DNA of 64,000 nt from Epichloe hybrida (taxonomy: Eukaryota; Ascomycota; Sordariomycetes; Hypocreales; Clavicipitaceae). The stretch spans positions 186,001 to 250,000 of the forward strand of contig JAFEKR010000038.1 of NCBI GenBank assembly GCA_019022495.1, read 5' to 3'. Every line of letters starts with the position of its first letter. The stretch's first letter is position 1. The notes beneath the pieces were generated by a model that had not been told where the DNA came from, made no database searches, and worked only from the letters and a program-made list of their open reading frames with translations. Positions 53,226 through 64,000 of the stretch are shown piece after piece. Both the position numbers and the translations under genes were made by a program.

Positions 53226-54740
53226 GGTGGCTGTGATGGTAGGAAGTTCGGTGGTGAAGAAAATGTGTAGAGTTCGATCGAGAGGACGAGGGGAGAGGGA
53301 GACGAATTCGTGGTAGTTTCAAACCGTCATGAGCCGTCGAAAAGCACCTATCTCTGTCGTATCGTGAGTTCGGCGGGCTTCGTTAGGAAGTGTACAACAA
53401 ACCAGATTCAGAAGATCTGACTTGATCACACTATGCACAGATTCTGCTACAGAACTTCTTTCCAAATAACCGCTGGCAAGAAATAGAAGTAGGATAAAAA
53501 TAAAGCTCGCAAGATGAAGTCGTCGAGGGAGGAAACAAGACGGATAGTGTTGCGAAAAATTATAATGGTTCTGACACAACAATGAAATTGGCCAAACGGG
53601 GTCGTTCTCGAGGAGGAGGAGCTTCGAGAAGGAACAGGTATCAAAAACAAGGCCAGGACGAAGACCGGCGGCTTTGGGAGGAGATGAGGGTTGAAGCGTA
53701 GGAGGATGACAGAGAAGGGGTGGGGAGTAGTTCAAGGCGGCTGAAGTCTGGAGGCAGGCTTGATTGAGAATGCACCAGGTGGTGGAGTGCACTTTATCGC
53801 TGAGCCAAGGTGGGAAGGCCGGACTGGACGGGGAGCTTTTTTTTTTTTTGGGCGGTTGCCGATGCTTCGTCAATCTGTTGGGGCTACTCCGTAGAGGCTC
53901 AATGGTCAGCCAAGCCTGGGAGCGGGATTGATGGGTGGGTGCATGCGCATGGCCATCATTGGGCGCATGTGGTTCCCACTGTTTCCGGCTTGCTGGGGGC
54001 GCCCTATTAACTTCTTTGTCAACGGAAACAGGAACTGGGAGAGCGGGGCCCTTGCAACTGTTGCAACTGACAGGCCCGGTGGGATCTACCTGCAGGCACT
54101 GTGCATGCCAACGTACATGTAGCGTGTCTAGCTTCCCGAACCGAAATACGGAGTACAGGGTCCGGACCAGGGACCGCAAGTCCAACAAAATGACGACGAC
54201 TCTCTTGCGTGGAGACGACACTTCTTCTTTGTCCGGCAAAGATGCATGCCAGCGGCAAGCGCTGGATAGATTGGGGTTGTTCGTGACAATACGCAGCGTC
54301 TTCACAGGCGCAGTCTTACAATTCCCCCTCAGAAAGTTCCGTGCGGACGTTGGGGGCGGACCAACACGGCCTCGTGGATGCACGCTTCATCTTATCACGG
54401 GCCACAGCCCGTAGCTGATGAATTTTGGACAAGTCGACGATGCAAGGCCAGACAGATCTCGCCCCGAATCCTGAATCCTGCCATGCGGCGGGATGCTTCA
54501 TGTCATGTACGGACCACTCCCACTCTCTTTATGTATGTAGTAGATGGTGGCTGGCTGGCGGCCCCATAAAGCGCCTCCTCCCCAATTGTTGAGCACCCAC
54601 CATCCATCCCAATGGTCCAACGAACTACCCCGAACGTTCGTTCCTTCTTCCCCCTCCCCGACTGGAAGTGGGGGCAGGTCAATTTTGTTGCCCGATGGCG
54701 GATACAGCGTCTATGACAAATGAATCTGCACCCACAACCA
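53226..54740. other. ACC1 upstream region and boundary to AT-rich DNA
   Basis: A 354-codon minus-strand ORF (53319-54383) has no domain and low-complexity composition and is treated as non-coding leader/promoter. Contains ACTCCGTAG at 53885 and ATACGGAGTAC at 54146. Base composition drops sharply to TA-rich at about 54740-54770. Confidence 0.5.
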
Positions 54741-57700
54741 TATTAGGGGAGCTAAAGATACACGTTGCTAAACGCGATAATTTATAATAAAAGCATATAA
54801 TCTATAATATAATAGCTTTCTCTATAAAAGAGAAGCTTTTATCCTTCTATTTATATAATAGAGTAATAGCTTTAATCTAATCCTTTTCTAACTTTCTTTA
54901 TCTTACTAGGGGATATCTTTTAAGTTATATGCCTAGTGTATAATAGTTATAAGCCTAGAAGGTATATACCTATAACTTTTACTAAGTCCCCTATGTATAA
55001 TATATATGTGTACACTATGCCTTACTTACTAATAACGCTTATAATAGATATAATAACCTCTTATTACCTAAGTCTTAAGACTAATATTAAGCTAGTTTTA
55101 TCTAATAAATAGGAAGAGTAATATAAAGCATTAAAGCAAGCTACCTAAAGCTAAGAGATCTAGGAAAGGGTTAATCCCTAGCTCCTAGAGCTTAACTTTA
55201 ACTATTTAGAAAAGCCCTTTACTATTACGCTAGAGTTATATAAAGCTCTTATTATAAAGAACTAAGGAAGTAATACTATAAAGCTTACCTTCTAAGAGGC
55301 TTTTTCCTTTTTATCTTATAAGTTTATATTTAAGTACTAAGTATATAAAGCAATAAAGTTCTAAGAAAGGACTATTAAAACTTAGATTATAAGCACTATT
55401 AATCCTAATACTTATACTATAGTAATTAATAAGATTAAAGAAAGTAATATAAATAATAAGAAGCTTACTCTTTACTAAATCTTTATTAAGCTTAAAAAGA
55501 GGTTTTCTCCTAGGTAAGTAATTATTAAATTAGAGGTATTAGCTAAGTATATAGCTTACTTTACTAATACTAAATACGCTAATATTTAATTTAAGCATTA
55601 GATTAAGTAATAAAGGAAGCTATACTAGAAAGTATTAATATATAAGATTAATAAGGTTTAGGGTTTTAATATAATTTATAACTTTATTATAGCTATTAGT
55701 GTATGCTTTAACCCTAAATAAGTAAAAACTAAGATTACTTAACTAGTATAAACTTCTAATTCTCTTCCTAAAGAAGTAACCCTTTAAGGTATTACCTCTA
55801 AGTACACTAGATATTATAGGGTAACTTAAGCTATAAGCTTTACCTCTAGAAAAGGAAGCTATATAATAACTCTTAGGAATTACTTAAACTAAGAAAAAGA
55901 GAAACTATAAGGCTAAAAGAATAATAGCCTAAAGAAATGCCCTTACTATATAGGAAAGGCACTAACTATATACTTTTAGTCTCCCTAAGTGTACTAAAGC
56001 TTATACTATATAGTAACTAGTAAAAAGGTTTTAGGGTTTAAGCTCTTTATAAAGGTTAACTATAAAAAGGTTAAGGAATACTATAAAAGCACTAAATAGA
56101 AGAACCTATGCTCTAAGGTTATAAAGGATAGGTAAATAGTAAAAGGTATTAAGGATTATAAAGAAGAAAAGTTACCTAGTATTATTATAGTAGTAATTAT
56201 TAATCTAAAGATTCTTAAGAGCATTCCTCTAGCTTAGGGAAGCTATATAATGCTTAAGAATATAAAATATATACTCTTTAAGAGCACTCTCTTTAATAAC
56301 TATAGTGCTTTATATATTATAAATAATATTAGTTACTTTAAACTAGGAACCTTTAAGAAAATATTTAATAATTACCTTAAAGTAAGAATAACCTTATTCT
56401 AGATTACTAGAAGAGGTACTTATATAATTAAGAATATTTTTAATAGGCTAAAGGGAAACCTTATAGAAAGCCTTACTTTATAGAATATTACACTTATTCC
56501 TAGGTTTTATGTAAATATTATATTAGAGAGCCTTCTTTAAAAGAAAGGCATTTAGTATTATAAAGTAAATTACTCTTTATATATTAGACCCTTTTATAAG
56601 AGCTTATTATTAGTAAAGCTTTAGAGAAAGCATAATATTATATTCCTTTAATATAAGCCTCTTTTTTCTTATAAGAGTCTTAACTAAGTAATAAATTTAT
56701 TTATACTACTAGTAATATTCTTAATAATTAATTTAAAAGCATATAATAATATACTATACTTATAATATAGTTACCTAAGTAAAGAACTATGCCTTATATA
56801 TGTAAACCCTAAAGAACTTTAGTATTTATATTCTAGGCACCTTAGTAAGGATACTCTAGCTAAGAGTTATACTTATATAAGGGGAGTGTAATTATATAAA
56901 ACTAAGTAAAGAGACTATAAGATATATTCTCTAGTTTATACTTACTAAGTTATTTTAAGAAGACTACTAGAATATATATCTCTAAGGCCTTTTTAGAGAA
57001 TCTATTAGGATCTTTAAGACTATAAGCCTAGTTATAATAGTATAAACTAGCTAATAGTTATAAAAGATAAGTTCTTAGGTATAATTTATATTTATATATT
57101 ACCTAATAAATCATAGGTAATAGTATTTAATATATTAATCTATATTAAATAATGGATTATAAGGCAATTTAGATTATTAATTATAAAGATTAGGCAAGAT
57201 TATAAAGGAGCTATTATTAGTTAATTTAGTAATATAATCTTTTAGACGTAGGCACGCTTATAAGGTATTAATCTTAAGCTTACGCCCCTATACACTTATA
57301 AACCTAATAGAGTTATAAAGAGAGTAAGGTAAATAATTATATTATAATTAAATATAATACTTATAGGCATATAGCTTTTACTAAACTTATAGTTAGAGAG
57401 CATATAAGTAGTAGTGTACCTATATAATATAAGTCTTATTTAATAATCTAGGTAAAAAACACTATTAGAAACCCTAGAAATCTAGTTCTAAGATAATGCT
57501 TAACTTCTAATTAGGGAGCCTATAGCTAACTTAAGGCTAGATTAAAGCGAATTACATGTATATAGCTACTATGCTTATTTTCTTTAAAGGGATTATAAGG
57601 CTAATAAACATAGACAGTTTTATAAGACTAATCCTAGAGGTTATATTAGATATCTTATTAGGTACTTTACCTCTAATATATATTATATCTAGATTCTAAG

Positions 57701-60700
57701 ACTAGGAAAGGTTATAATAACAAGGAATATTATATTTAATAAGTTAATTTTTTATAATCTAATAAAGGAAAGCGTAATAGAGCTATTAATTAATAAGCTT
57801 AAGGCATATTTCTAATCCCTTAAAATTAACACTAAATTAGATAAAGAATTAAATCTTTTCCTTACGCTAACTTTAGTTAAACTATAATAAGATTAAACTA
57901 AGAGTTTAAACTTAGGGGTAAAAGCTTTATAGATATCTTAATAAAAGGAAAGAGAAGCTATATACCTTAATAAGCAAATTAGACTTTAAATACCTTAGCT
58001 ATTACTAGATCTAATAATTAGAGAGTAAGAGACTCTTAAATCTAAAAGCTTAGTAAAGTAAGAAGGAGTAAAACACTTTAGATTTATATACTTAAGAGAG
58101 TAATATAATAATAAATCTAATAAGTAATAAGTAAGATGCTACTATAAGGGCTTAGGAGAGCTAATGTCCTTATAAGGTTTTAGAATACTAAGTATATAAT
58201 ACTAAGGACTAAGTTATTAATAACTTAATAGGCAATAAACTACCTAAGCTAGAAAAAGAAGTAAAGAAAAACTAGTAATAAGATAAACCTATAGGAGCAA
58301 ATACTAGACTAGCTACCTACGTAGAAGGCTTAAGGGAATTACTAGCTATATAGTTAGAAATTATAGAGAGTCTTAGAATAATAACATAAGAAAGTATATA
58401 AATAAGCTTAAGGTTATAAATAAAGAAAGCTTAAGGTAATATTCCTTCTTACGCTTAACTAATAAGGAGGAAGAAAAAAGGACCTAATAAAGCTCTTATT
58501 AATAGCCTCTAGGACCTAAAGGATCTCTTTACTAAATTTAGGAAGACTAAGAAAGGAAATCCTTATAAGCTCTTTCTAGGAGATTAGGATTTTAAGAGCT
58601 ATAAAACGGTTTTTTTAGTAATTAACGCGTATTATAATAAAGAAAACAAATCATACCTTAACCTAAAGAGAAAGGCAAGGACTGTTTATTAATCTAATCT
58701 TACTAAACCTCTAAAGTTATAGAAAAAGGCAAAGGATTATCTATTTAAAGAGAAATAGTTAAAAGCAATAAATAAAGAGATTAATAAGCTAAAGGAATAA
58801 GGAATGTAGTAGTAAATAAAGCGTTTTATAGTATAATTAAAGCTATTGCCATTAAAATAGGTGTTTTCTTATAAGTTTAATAAGAAGGGGATGTTAATCC
58901 GTTATAAAGCGTGATTATGCGTACGCAAAGACCTCTAAGATATCTCTATAATTAAATAAACCTATGCTATAACGCTTGCTACTCACGTGTTCTATGTATT
59001 TATAGCTCTAGTTACTAGGTTTAATCTAGAGACTAGGTAGTATAATATTAAGAATGCCTTCCTTTATATAAAACGTAGAAAGGATAAAATACCTATAACT
59101 TATAAACTTCCTAAAGGTTTTATAATCCTTAGAGAATATATGAAATTACTTAAGGCCCTTTATAGATTAAGGGACTCTCTATAACTATAGTTTAAGGAAT
59201 TAAGCAAATCTCTTATAAAGCTTAGGCTTAAATTAAGTAAAGAAAAGCCTTACTTATTTTATATAAAAGATTAGACTATTTTCCTTATATTCTTTATAAA
59301 TAATATTCTTATAGCGTTTTATAAGGATAATAAAGGCATTACTAACTGTATTTCTAAGGGCCTAAAGGAGGCATATAAATTAGATAAAAAAGGTAAAGTA
59401 AGATTTTTCCTAGGGATCTAGATTATTAAAGACTAAAAATAATAAAGGGTGTATCTTAGTTATAAGGCATATATTAATAAGATTAAGGAAAAATTTAGGT
59501 AAGTAAGAAAAGGCACTTTCCTTACTATACTAATTCTAGTAGTAAAGTATTATAAGTTTAAGGGCAAAGCTAAGAAGTAAGTAATAAAGGTTTACTAAGA
59601 AAAGATTAGATTAATCCTATACACTATAATTATAATTAGACCTAATATTACTTTTATGGCAGTAAAGTTATTATAATACCTTATAAATCTAGGACTAAAG
59701 CATATAAAGGTAGTAAAAACTAAGCTATTTACTACTTGCTTATTATAAGTAAACTTATACTATGCTATAGTATAATTACTAAACTTTAAGCTCTTTAAAT
59801 CTTAAGTAATACTTCCTTTATAAATAATCTTAAGACTTATAAATTATTATAAGGATACTTAATTACTCTCTTTAGTAAACTAATTATCTAGAAAGCTACA
59901 CGCTAAATAATAGTAACTATATTTATAATAGAGGCTAAATTACTTACTTTATAATAGGTAGTAAAGGAGACTATAAGCAGAGTATTGTTTGTAGTGTAGT
60001 TAGTGTAGTTTTTAGGAAAAATTTGTATTTATAGTGTAGTTTTTTTTTTTTTATAGTTAGTGTAGTGTAGTTTTTTTTTGCTTATAGTGTAGTGTAGTTA
60101 GTGTAGTTACTAATTATACTAACTACAAAAACTACAATGTAGTATTAGTAAAAAGAAAAGTGGGCCTTTTTATTATATAATGTTATTATAAGGATTAAAA
60201 GAAAGCTAGTTATATAGAAGCTTTTATTATTACCTATTTTACTTAATTAGTTATAGAATTTATAATATTCACTTTTTTTTAAGAATTTTACTATAACTAG
60301 GGTTATTTATAATATTATACCTTTTTAATAATACTATTATACTTATTACTTTATTTTACTAATATAACTTTAAGAAAAACCTTCTAATTATTTTATTTAC
60401 TATTATTATTAATTATTTTATATTTAAGTTATTTATTTATTATTAAAAAATACCCTAAACTAATATAATTAAATTAAATTAGAAATCTAAATAAATATAT
60501 AAAAGTTAATAGAATATATACTTAGTACTTTAATATTGTTATTAATATAATAAGAACTTAAAAAAAGCTTAAACTATTTATTTACTATTTAAACTAATTA
60601 AATATTACTTTAAGCTTTATAATTCTAAAGCTTTAAGAAGTTATATATAGTAACTTTATATATCTTATTATAATAATATATAAAGAAAGAATATAATAGA

Positions 60701-61140
60701 CTAATATTTATAATTTATTAATAGATAACTAATAGTATTATTTTAATTACCTTATATAGCTTAAATAAGCTATAAAAAATAAGTTTAACTTGTTTTTAAA
60801 AATAATACTAGGACTTAGTTTTATATAATATACTATACTTATTATAAAAGCTTTAATAACTTTTATAACCTTAATTACTATTATTACTATAATTACTATA
60901 ATTACTATTATTACTATTATTACTATAATTACTATTATTTCACTTTTATTATTATTTTAAAAAAACATAAAAGAGAAAACATTTTTATAATATTAATATT
61001 TTTAAAAACCTTAGAATACTAAGTTATTAAAAACTATAGCTTTTACTATAGTAATTTACTTATAATTACTAGTATTTATATTTAAGTTATTTATTTATTA
61101 TTTATTTATTATTAAACTTTAACACTAATAATATTATAAG

Positions 61141-63062
61141 CAGAGTATTGCACTAAAACGTGTAGTGTAGTGTAGTATTTGTAGTGTAGTGTAGTAACTA
61201 CACTATAAACTACACTACACTATAAACTACACTAACTATAAGGAAAAAAAAACTACACTATACTAACTATAAAAAAAAAAAACTATAATACATTACACTA
61301 CAAATTTTTTTTCCTAAACTACACTAACTACAAACACTACAAATGTAGTATTAGACTTTTTATTAGTTATTAGTATTTATAAGGTTAAAAGAAAGCTAGT
61401 TATATAAAAGCTTTTATTATTACCTATTTTATTAAATTAGTTATAGAATTTATAATATTATATTATTTTTATAATTTTATTATAACTAAGTAAGGTTATA
61501 TATAATATTATACTTTTTTAATAATACTATTTAACTTAATACTTTATTTCCCTAATATAACTTAAAGAAAAACCTTCTTATTATATTATTTACTATTTCT
61601 ATAAATTATTTTATATTTCTATAAATTATTATTATTACTTATTTTAAAAAAACTATAAAAAAAACTACTAGTAAACTTAATATAAGTAGCTTATTATATC
61701 TTATTATAGCTTATAATAGCTTATAATACTAATATTACTAATATTACTAGTATTACTAATACTAGTATTACTAAGATTACTAAGATTACTAAGATTACTA
61801 AGATTACTAAGATTACTAAGATTACTAAGATTACTTATAATATTATTAGTGTTAAAGTTTAATAATAAATAAATAATAAATAAATAACTTAAATATAAAT
61901 ACTAGTAATTATAAGTAAATTACTATGGTAAAAGCTATATTTTTAATAACTTAGTATTCTAAGGTTTTTAAAAATATTAATATTATAAAAATGTTTTCTC
62001 TTTTATGTTTTTTTAAAATAATAATAAAAGTAAAATAATAGTAATTATAGTAATAATAGTAATAATAGTAATAATAGTAATAATAGTAATTATAGTAATA
62101 ATAGTAATTAAGGTTATAAAAGTTATTAAAGCTTTTATAATAAGTATAGTATATTATATAAAACTAAGTCCTAGTATTATTTTTAAAAATAAGTTAAACT
62201 TATTTTTTATAGCTTATTTAAGCTATATAGGGTAATTAAAATAATACTATTAGTTATCTATTAATAAATTATAAATATTAGTCTATTATATTCTTTCTTT
62301 ATATATTATTATAATAAGATATATAAAGTTACTATATATAACTTCTTAAAGCTTTAGAATTATAAAGCTTAAAGTAATATTTAATTAGTTTAAATAGTAA
62401 ATAAATAGTTTAAGCTTTTTTTAAGTTCTTATTATATTAATAATAATATTAAAGTACTAAGTATATATTCTATTAACTTTTATATATTTATTTAGATTTC
62501 TAATTTAATTTAATTATATTAGTTTAGGGTATTTTTTAATTAAATTAATAATAAAAATATAAAATAATTAATAATAATAGTAAATAAAATAATTAGAAGG
62601 TTTTTCTTAAAGTTATATTAGTAAAATAAAGTAATAAGTATAATAGTATTATTAAAAAGGTATAATATTATAAATAACCCTAGTTATAGTAAAATTCTTA
62701 AAAAAAAGTAAATATTATAAATTCTATAACTAATTAAGTAAAATAAGTAATAATAAAAGCTTCTATATAACTAGCTTTCTTTTAATCCTTATAATAACAT
62801 TATATAATAAAAAGGCCCACTTTTTTTTTTACTAATACTACATTGTAGTTTTTGTAGTTAGTATAATTAGTAACTACACTAACTACACTACACTATAAGC
62901 AAAAAAAACTACACTATACTAACTATAAAAAAAAAAAACTATAATACACTATACTATAAAAAAAAAAACCTACACTATACTAACTATAAGAAAAAAAAAA
63001 CTACACTATAAATACAAATTTTTCCTAAAAACTACACTAACTACACTATAAACAATACTCTG
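61141..63062 (-). mobile_element. inverted full-length copy of the same hAT-like element, nested (inner copy)
   Basis: Begins CAGAGTATTGCACT (61141) and ends with CAATACTCTG (63053-63062), flanked by a perfect 8-bp duplication ATTATAAG (61133-61140 and 63063-63070). Its reverse complement matches the outer copy across its full length. At the inner copy's own internal position (61826-61845) the uninterrupted sequence AATATTATAAGTAATCTTAG is present, which is exactly the outer element's sequence with the insertion and one duplication removed. Length 1922 bp. Confidence 0.85.
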
Positions 63063-63160
63063 ATTATAAGTAATCTTAGTAATCTTAGTAATCTTAGTAA
63101 TCTTAGTAATCTTAGTAATCTTAGTAATACTAGTAATACTAGTAATATTAGTATTATAAG

Positions 63161-63400
63161 CTATTATAAGCTATTATAAGCTATTATAAGCTATTATAAG
63201 CTATTATAAGCTATTATAAGCTATTATAAGCTATTATAAGCTATTATAAGCTATTATAAGTTATTATAAGCTATTATAAGCTATTATAAGCTATTATAAG
63301 CTATTATAAGCTATTATAAGCTATTATAAGCTATTATAAGCTATTATAAGCTATTATAAGCTATTATAAGCTATTATAAGCTATTATAAGCTATTACAAG
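63161..63400 (+). repeat. 10-bp minisatellite, CTATTATAAG x about 24
   Basis: About 24 nearly identical 10-bp units in the right half of the outer hAT-like copy. The matching position of the inner copy (61690-61725) has only one or two units, so the array expanded after the copies separated. One shorter array of a 9-bp unit (TAATCTTAG, 63071-63128) lies just upstream. Confidence 0.9.
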
Positions 63401-64000
63401 CTATAATAAGATATAATAAGCTACTTATATTAAGTTTACTAGTAGTTCTTTTTATAGTTTTTTTTAAAATAAGTAATAATAATAATTTATAGAAATATAA
63501 AATAATTTATAGAAATAGTAAATAATATAATAAGAAGGTTTTTCTTTAAGTTATATTAGGGAAATAAAGTATTAAGTTAAATAGAATTATTAAAAAAGTA
63601 TAATATTATATATAACCTTACTTAGTTATAATAAAATTATAAAAATAATATAATATTATAAATTCTATAACTAATTTAATAAAATAGGTAATAATAAAAG
63701 CTTTTATATAACTAGCTTTCTTTTAACCTTATAAATACTAATAACTAATAAAAAGTCTAATACTATATTTGTAGTGTTTGTAGTTAGTGTAGTTTAGGAA
63801 AAAAAATTTGTAATGTAATGTATTATAGTTTTTTTTTCCTTATAGTTAGTGTAGTTTATAGTGTAGTTACTACACTACACTACACGTTTTAGTGCAATAC
63901 TCTGACTATAAGTCTATAGTGCTTATTTAAAGACATTAAATTTAATACTTATAAAGATTAGGTTATTAATTATAATAATTAATAAATAATTTAGCTTATA

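Larger units (their letters stand above)
59978..63904 (+). mobile_element. hAT-like transposon (outer copy) inserted in the copia RNase H region
   Basis: Begins CAGAGTATTG (59978-59987) and ends with its inverse CAATACTCTG (63895-63904). It is flanked by a perfect 8-bp duplication ACTATAAG (59970-59977 and 63905-63912), the target-site size of hAT elements. Removing it rejoins the copia RNase H reading. Subterminal regions are packed with GTAGTGTAGT-type repeats (59988-60140; 63770-63890). Without the inner insertion it is about 2.0 kb; no transposase ORF survives or can be recognised, so it is non-autonomous or RIP-destroyed. Confidence 0.8.
54750..64000 (+). mobile_element. RIP-degraded Ty1/copia retrotransposon, interrupted, running off the window
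   Basis: TA-saturated DNA reads, through many TAA/TAG stops, as a copia polyprotein on the plus strand: gag-like and protease-like parts (about 55.1-56.9 kb), integrase-like part (about 57.0-57.9 kb), reverse transcriptase (about 58.88-59.4 kb; VRKDLQDTSI, HVFYVFIALVTRFNLETRQY, KLPKGFIILREYMKLLKALY) and RNase H (about 59.5-59.97 kb, ending VVKETIS). The catalytic YVDD-type box has become FINN (59293-59304). Stops sit where Gln codons (CAA/CAG) or Trp are expected and CpA is depleted, the RIP signature. The frame continues beyond a nested insertion at 63913 (CLFKDIKFNTYKD). The left LTR boundary was not resolved; 54750 marks the composition change. No LTR pair can be seen because the 3' end is outside the window. 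Confidence 0.8.

Noticed and set aside
53319..54383. 354-codon minus-strand ORF upstream of ACC1
   Set aside because: Low-complexity composition, no motif, directly in the ACC1 leader/promoter position; best seen as non-coding.
63071..63410. CRISPR-like array
   Set aside because: Units are directly adjacent without spacers and lie in a eukaryotic transposon; a minisatellite.

Overview
The window is nuclear DNA of a filamentous ascomycete. Genes carry short introns (about 50-220 nt, GTNNGT donors, CTNAY-like branch points, YAG acceptors), coding regions are GC-rich, and the last 9 kb is extremely TA-rich, as expected of repeats hit by repeat-induced point mutation (RIP). A subtilisin of the PR1C type, an Hsp30-type small heat-shock protein and several fungus-only families fit Sordariomycetes, probably Hypocreales (Metarhizium-like); the order is an inference.

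Layout. 1-13 kb is gene-poor accessory DNA: a small inverted-repeat element, two small secreted protein candidates, a decayed kinase-like gene (4651-5523), an APH-fold phosphotransferase, a two-exon conserved fungal gene, an HNH-domain gene that looks frameshifted, and a decayed minus-strand coding relic (about 10.4-12.0 kb). 13-54 kb is the conserved gene-bearing part: PHO80-type cyclin, Hsp30, a basic coiled-coil protein, a 4-TM protein in three exons, a ferric reductase divergent from a BIM1/X325 copper-binding GPI protein, an ABCC transporter, prolidase pepP, the CCDC25/JLP2 homologue, a pseudokinase-serine-protease fusion, a PR1C-type subtilisin, mitochondrial BolA, and acetyl-CoA carboxylase. 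54.7-64 kb is a RIP-degraded Ty1/copia retrotransposon that runs off the window. Its RNase H region is interrupted by a hAT-like element, which is itself interrupted by an inverted full-length copy of the same element. Both insertions have perfect 8-bp target-site duplications.

How genes may work together. The ferric reductase and the BIM1-like protein share a 1.2-kb divergent promoter with two copies of the low-copper motif TTTGCTC, suggesting a surface metal-reduction and copper-capture pair. The kinase-protease fusion is the best candidate for an undescribed system: an N-terminal kinase-like domain with a degenerate catalytic loop joined to a trypsin-fold domain that keeps a plausible His-Asp-Ser triad. 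The other conserved genes are housekeeping or secreted enzymes with no evident operon-like link. Splice sites were read by eye; every multi-exon model given here keeps frame across its junctions. No tRNA, rRNA or CRISPR was found.
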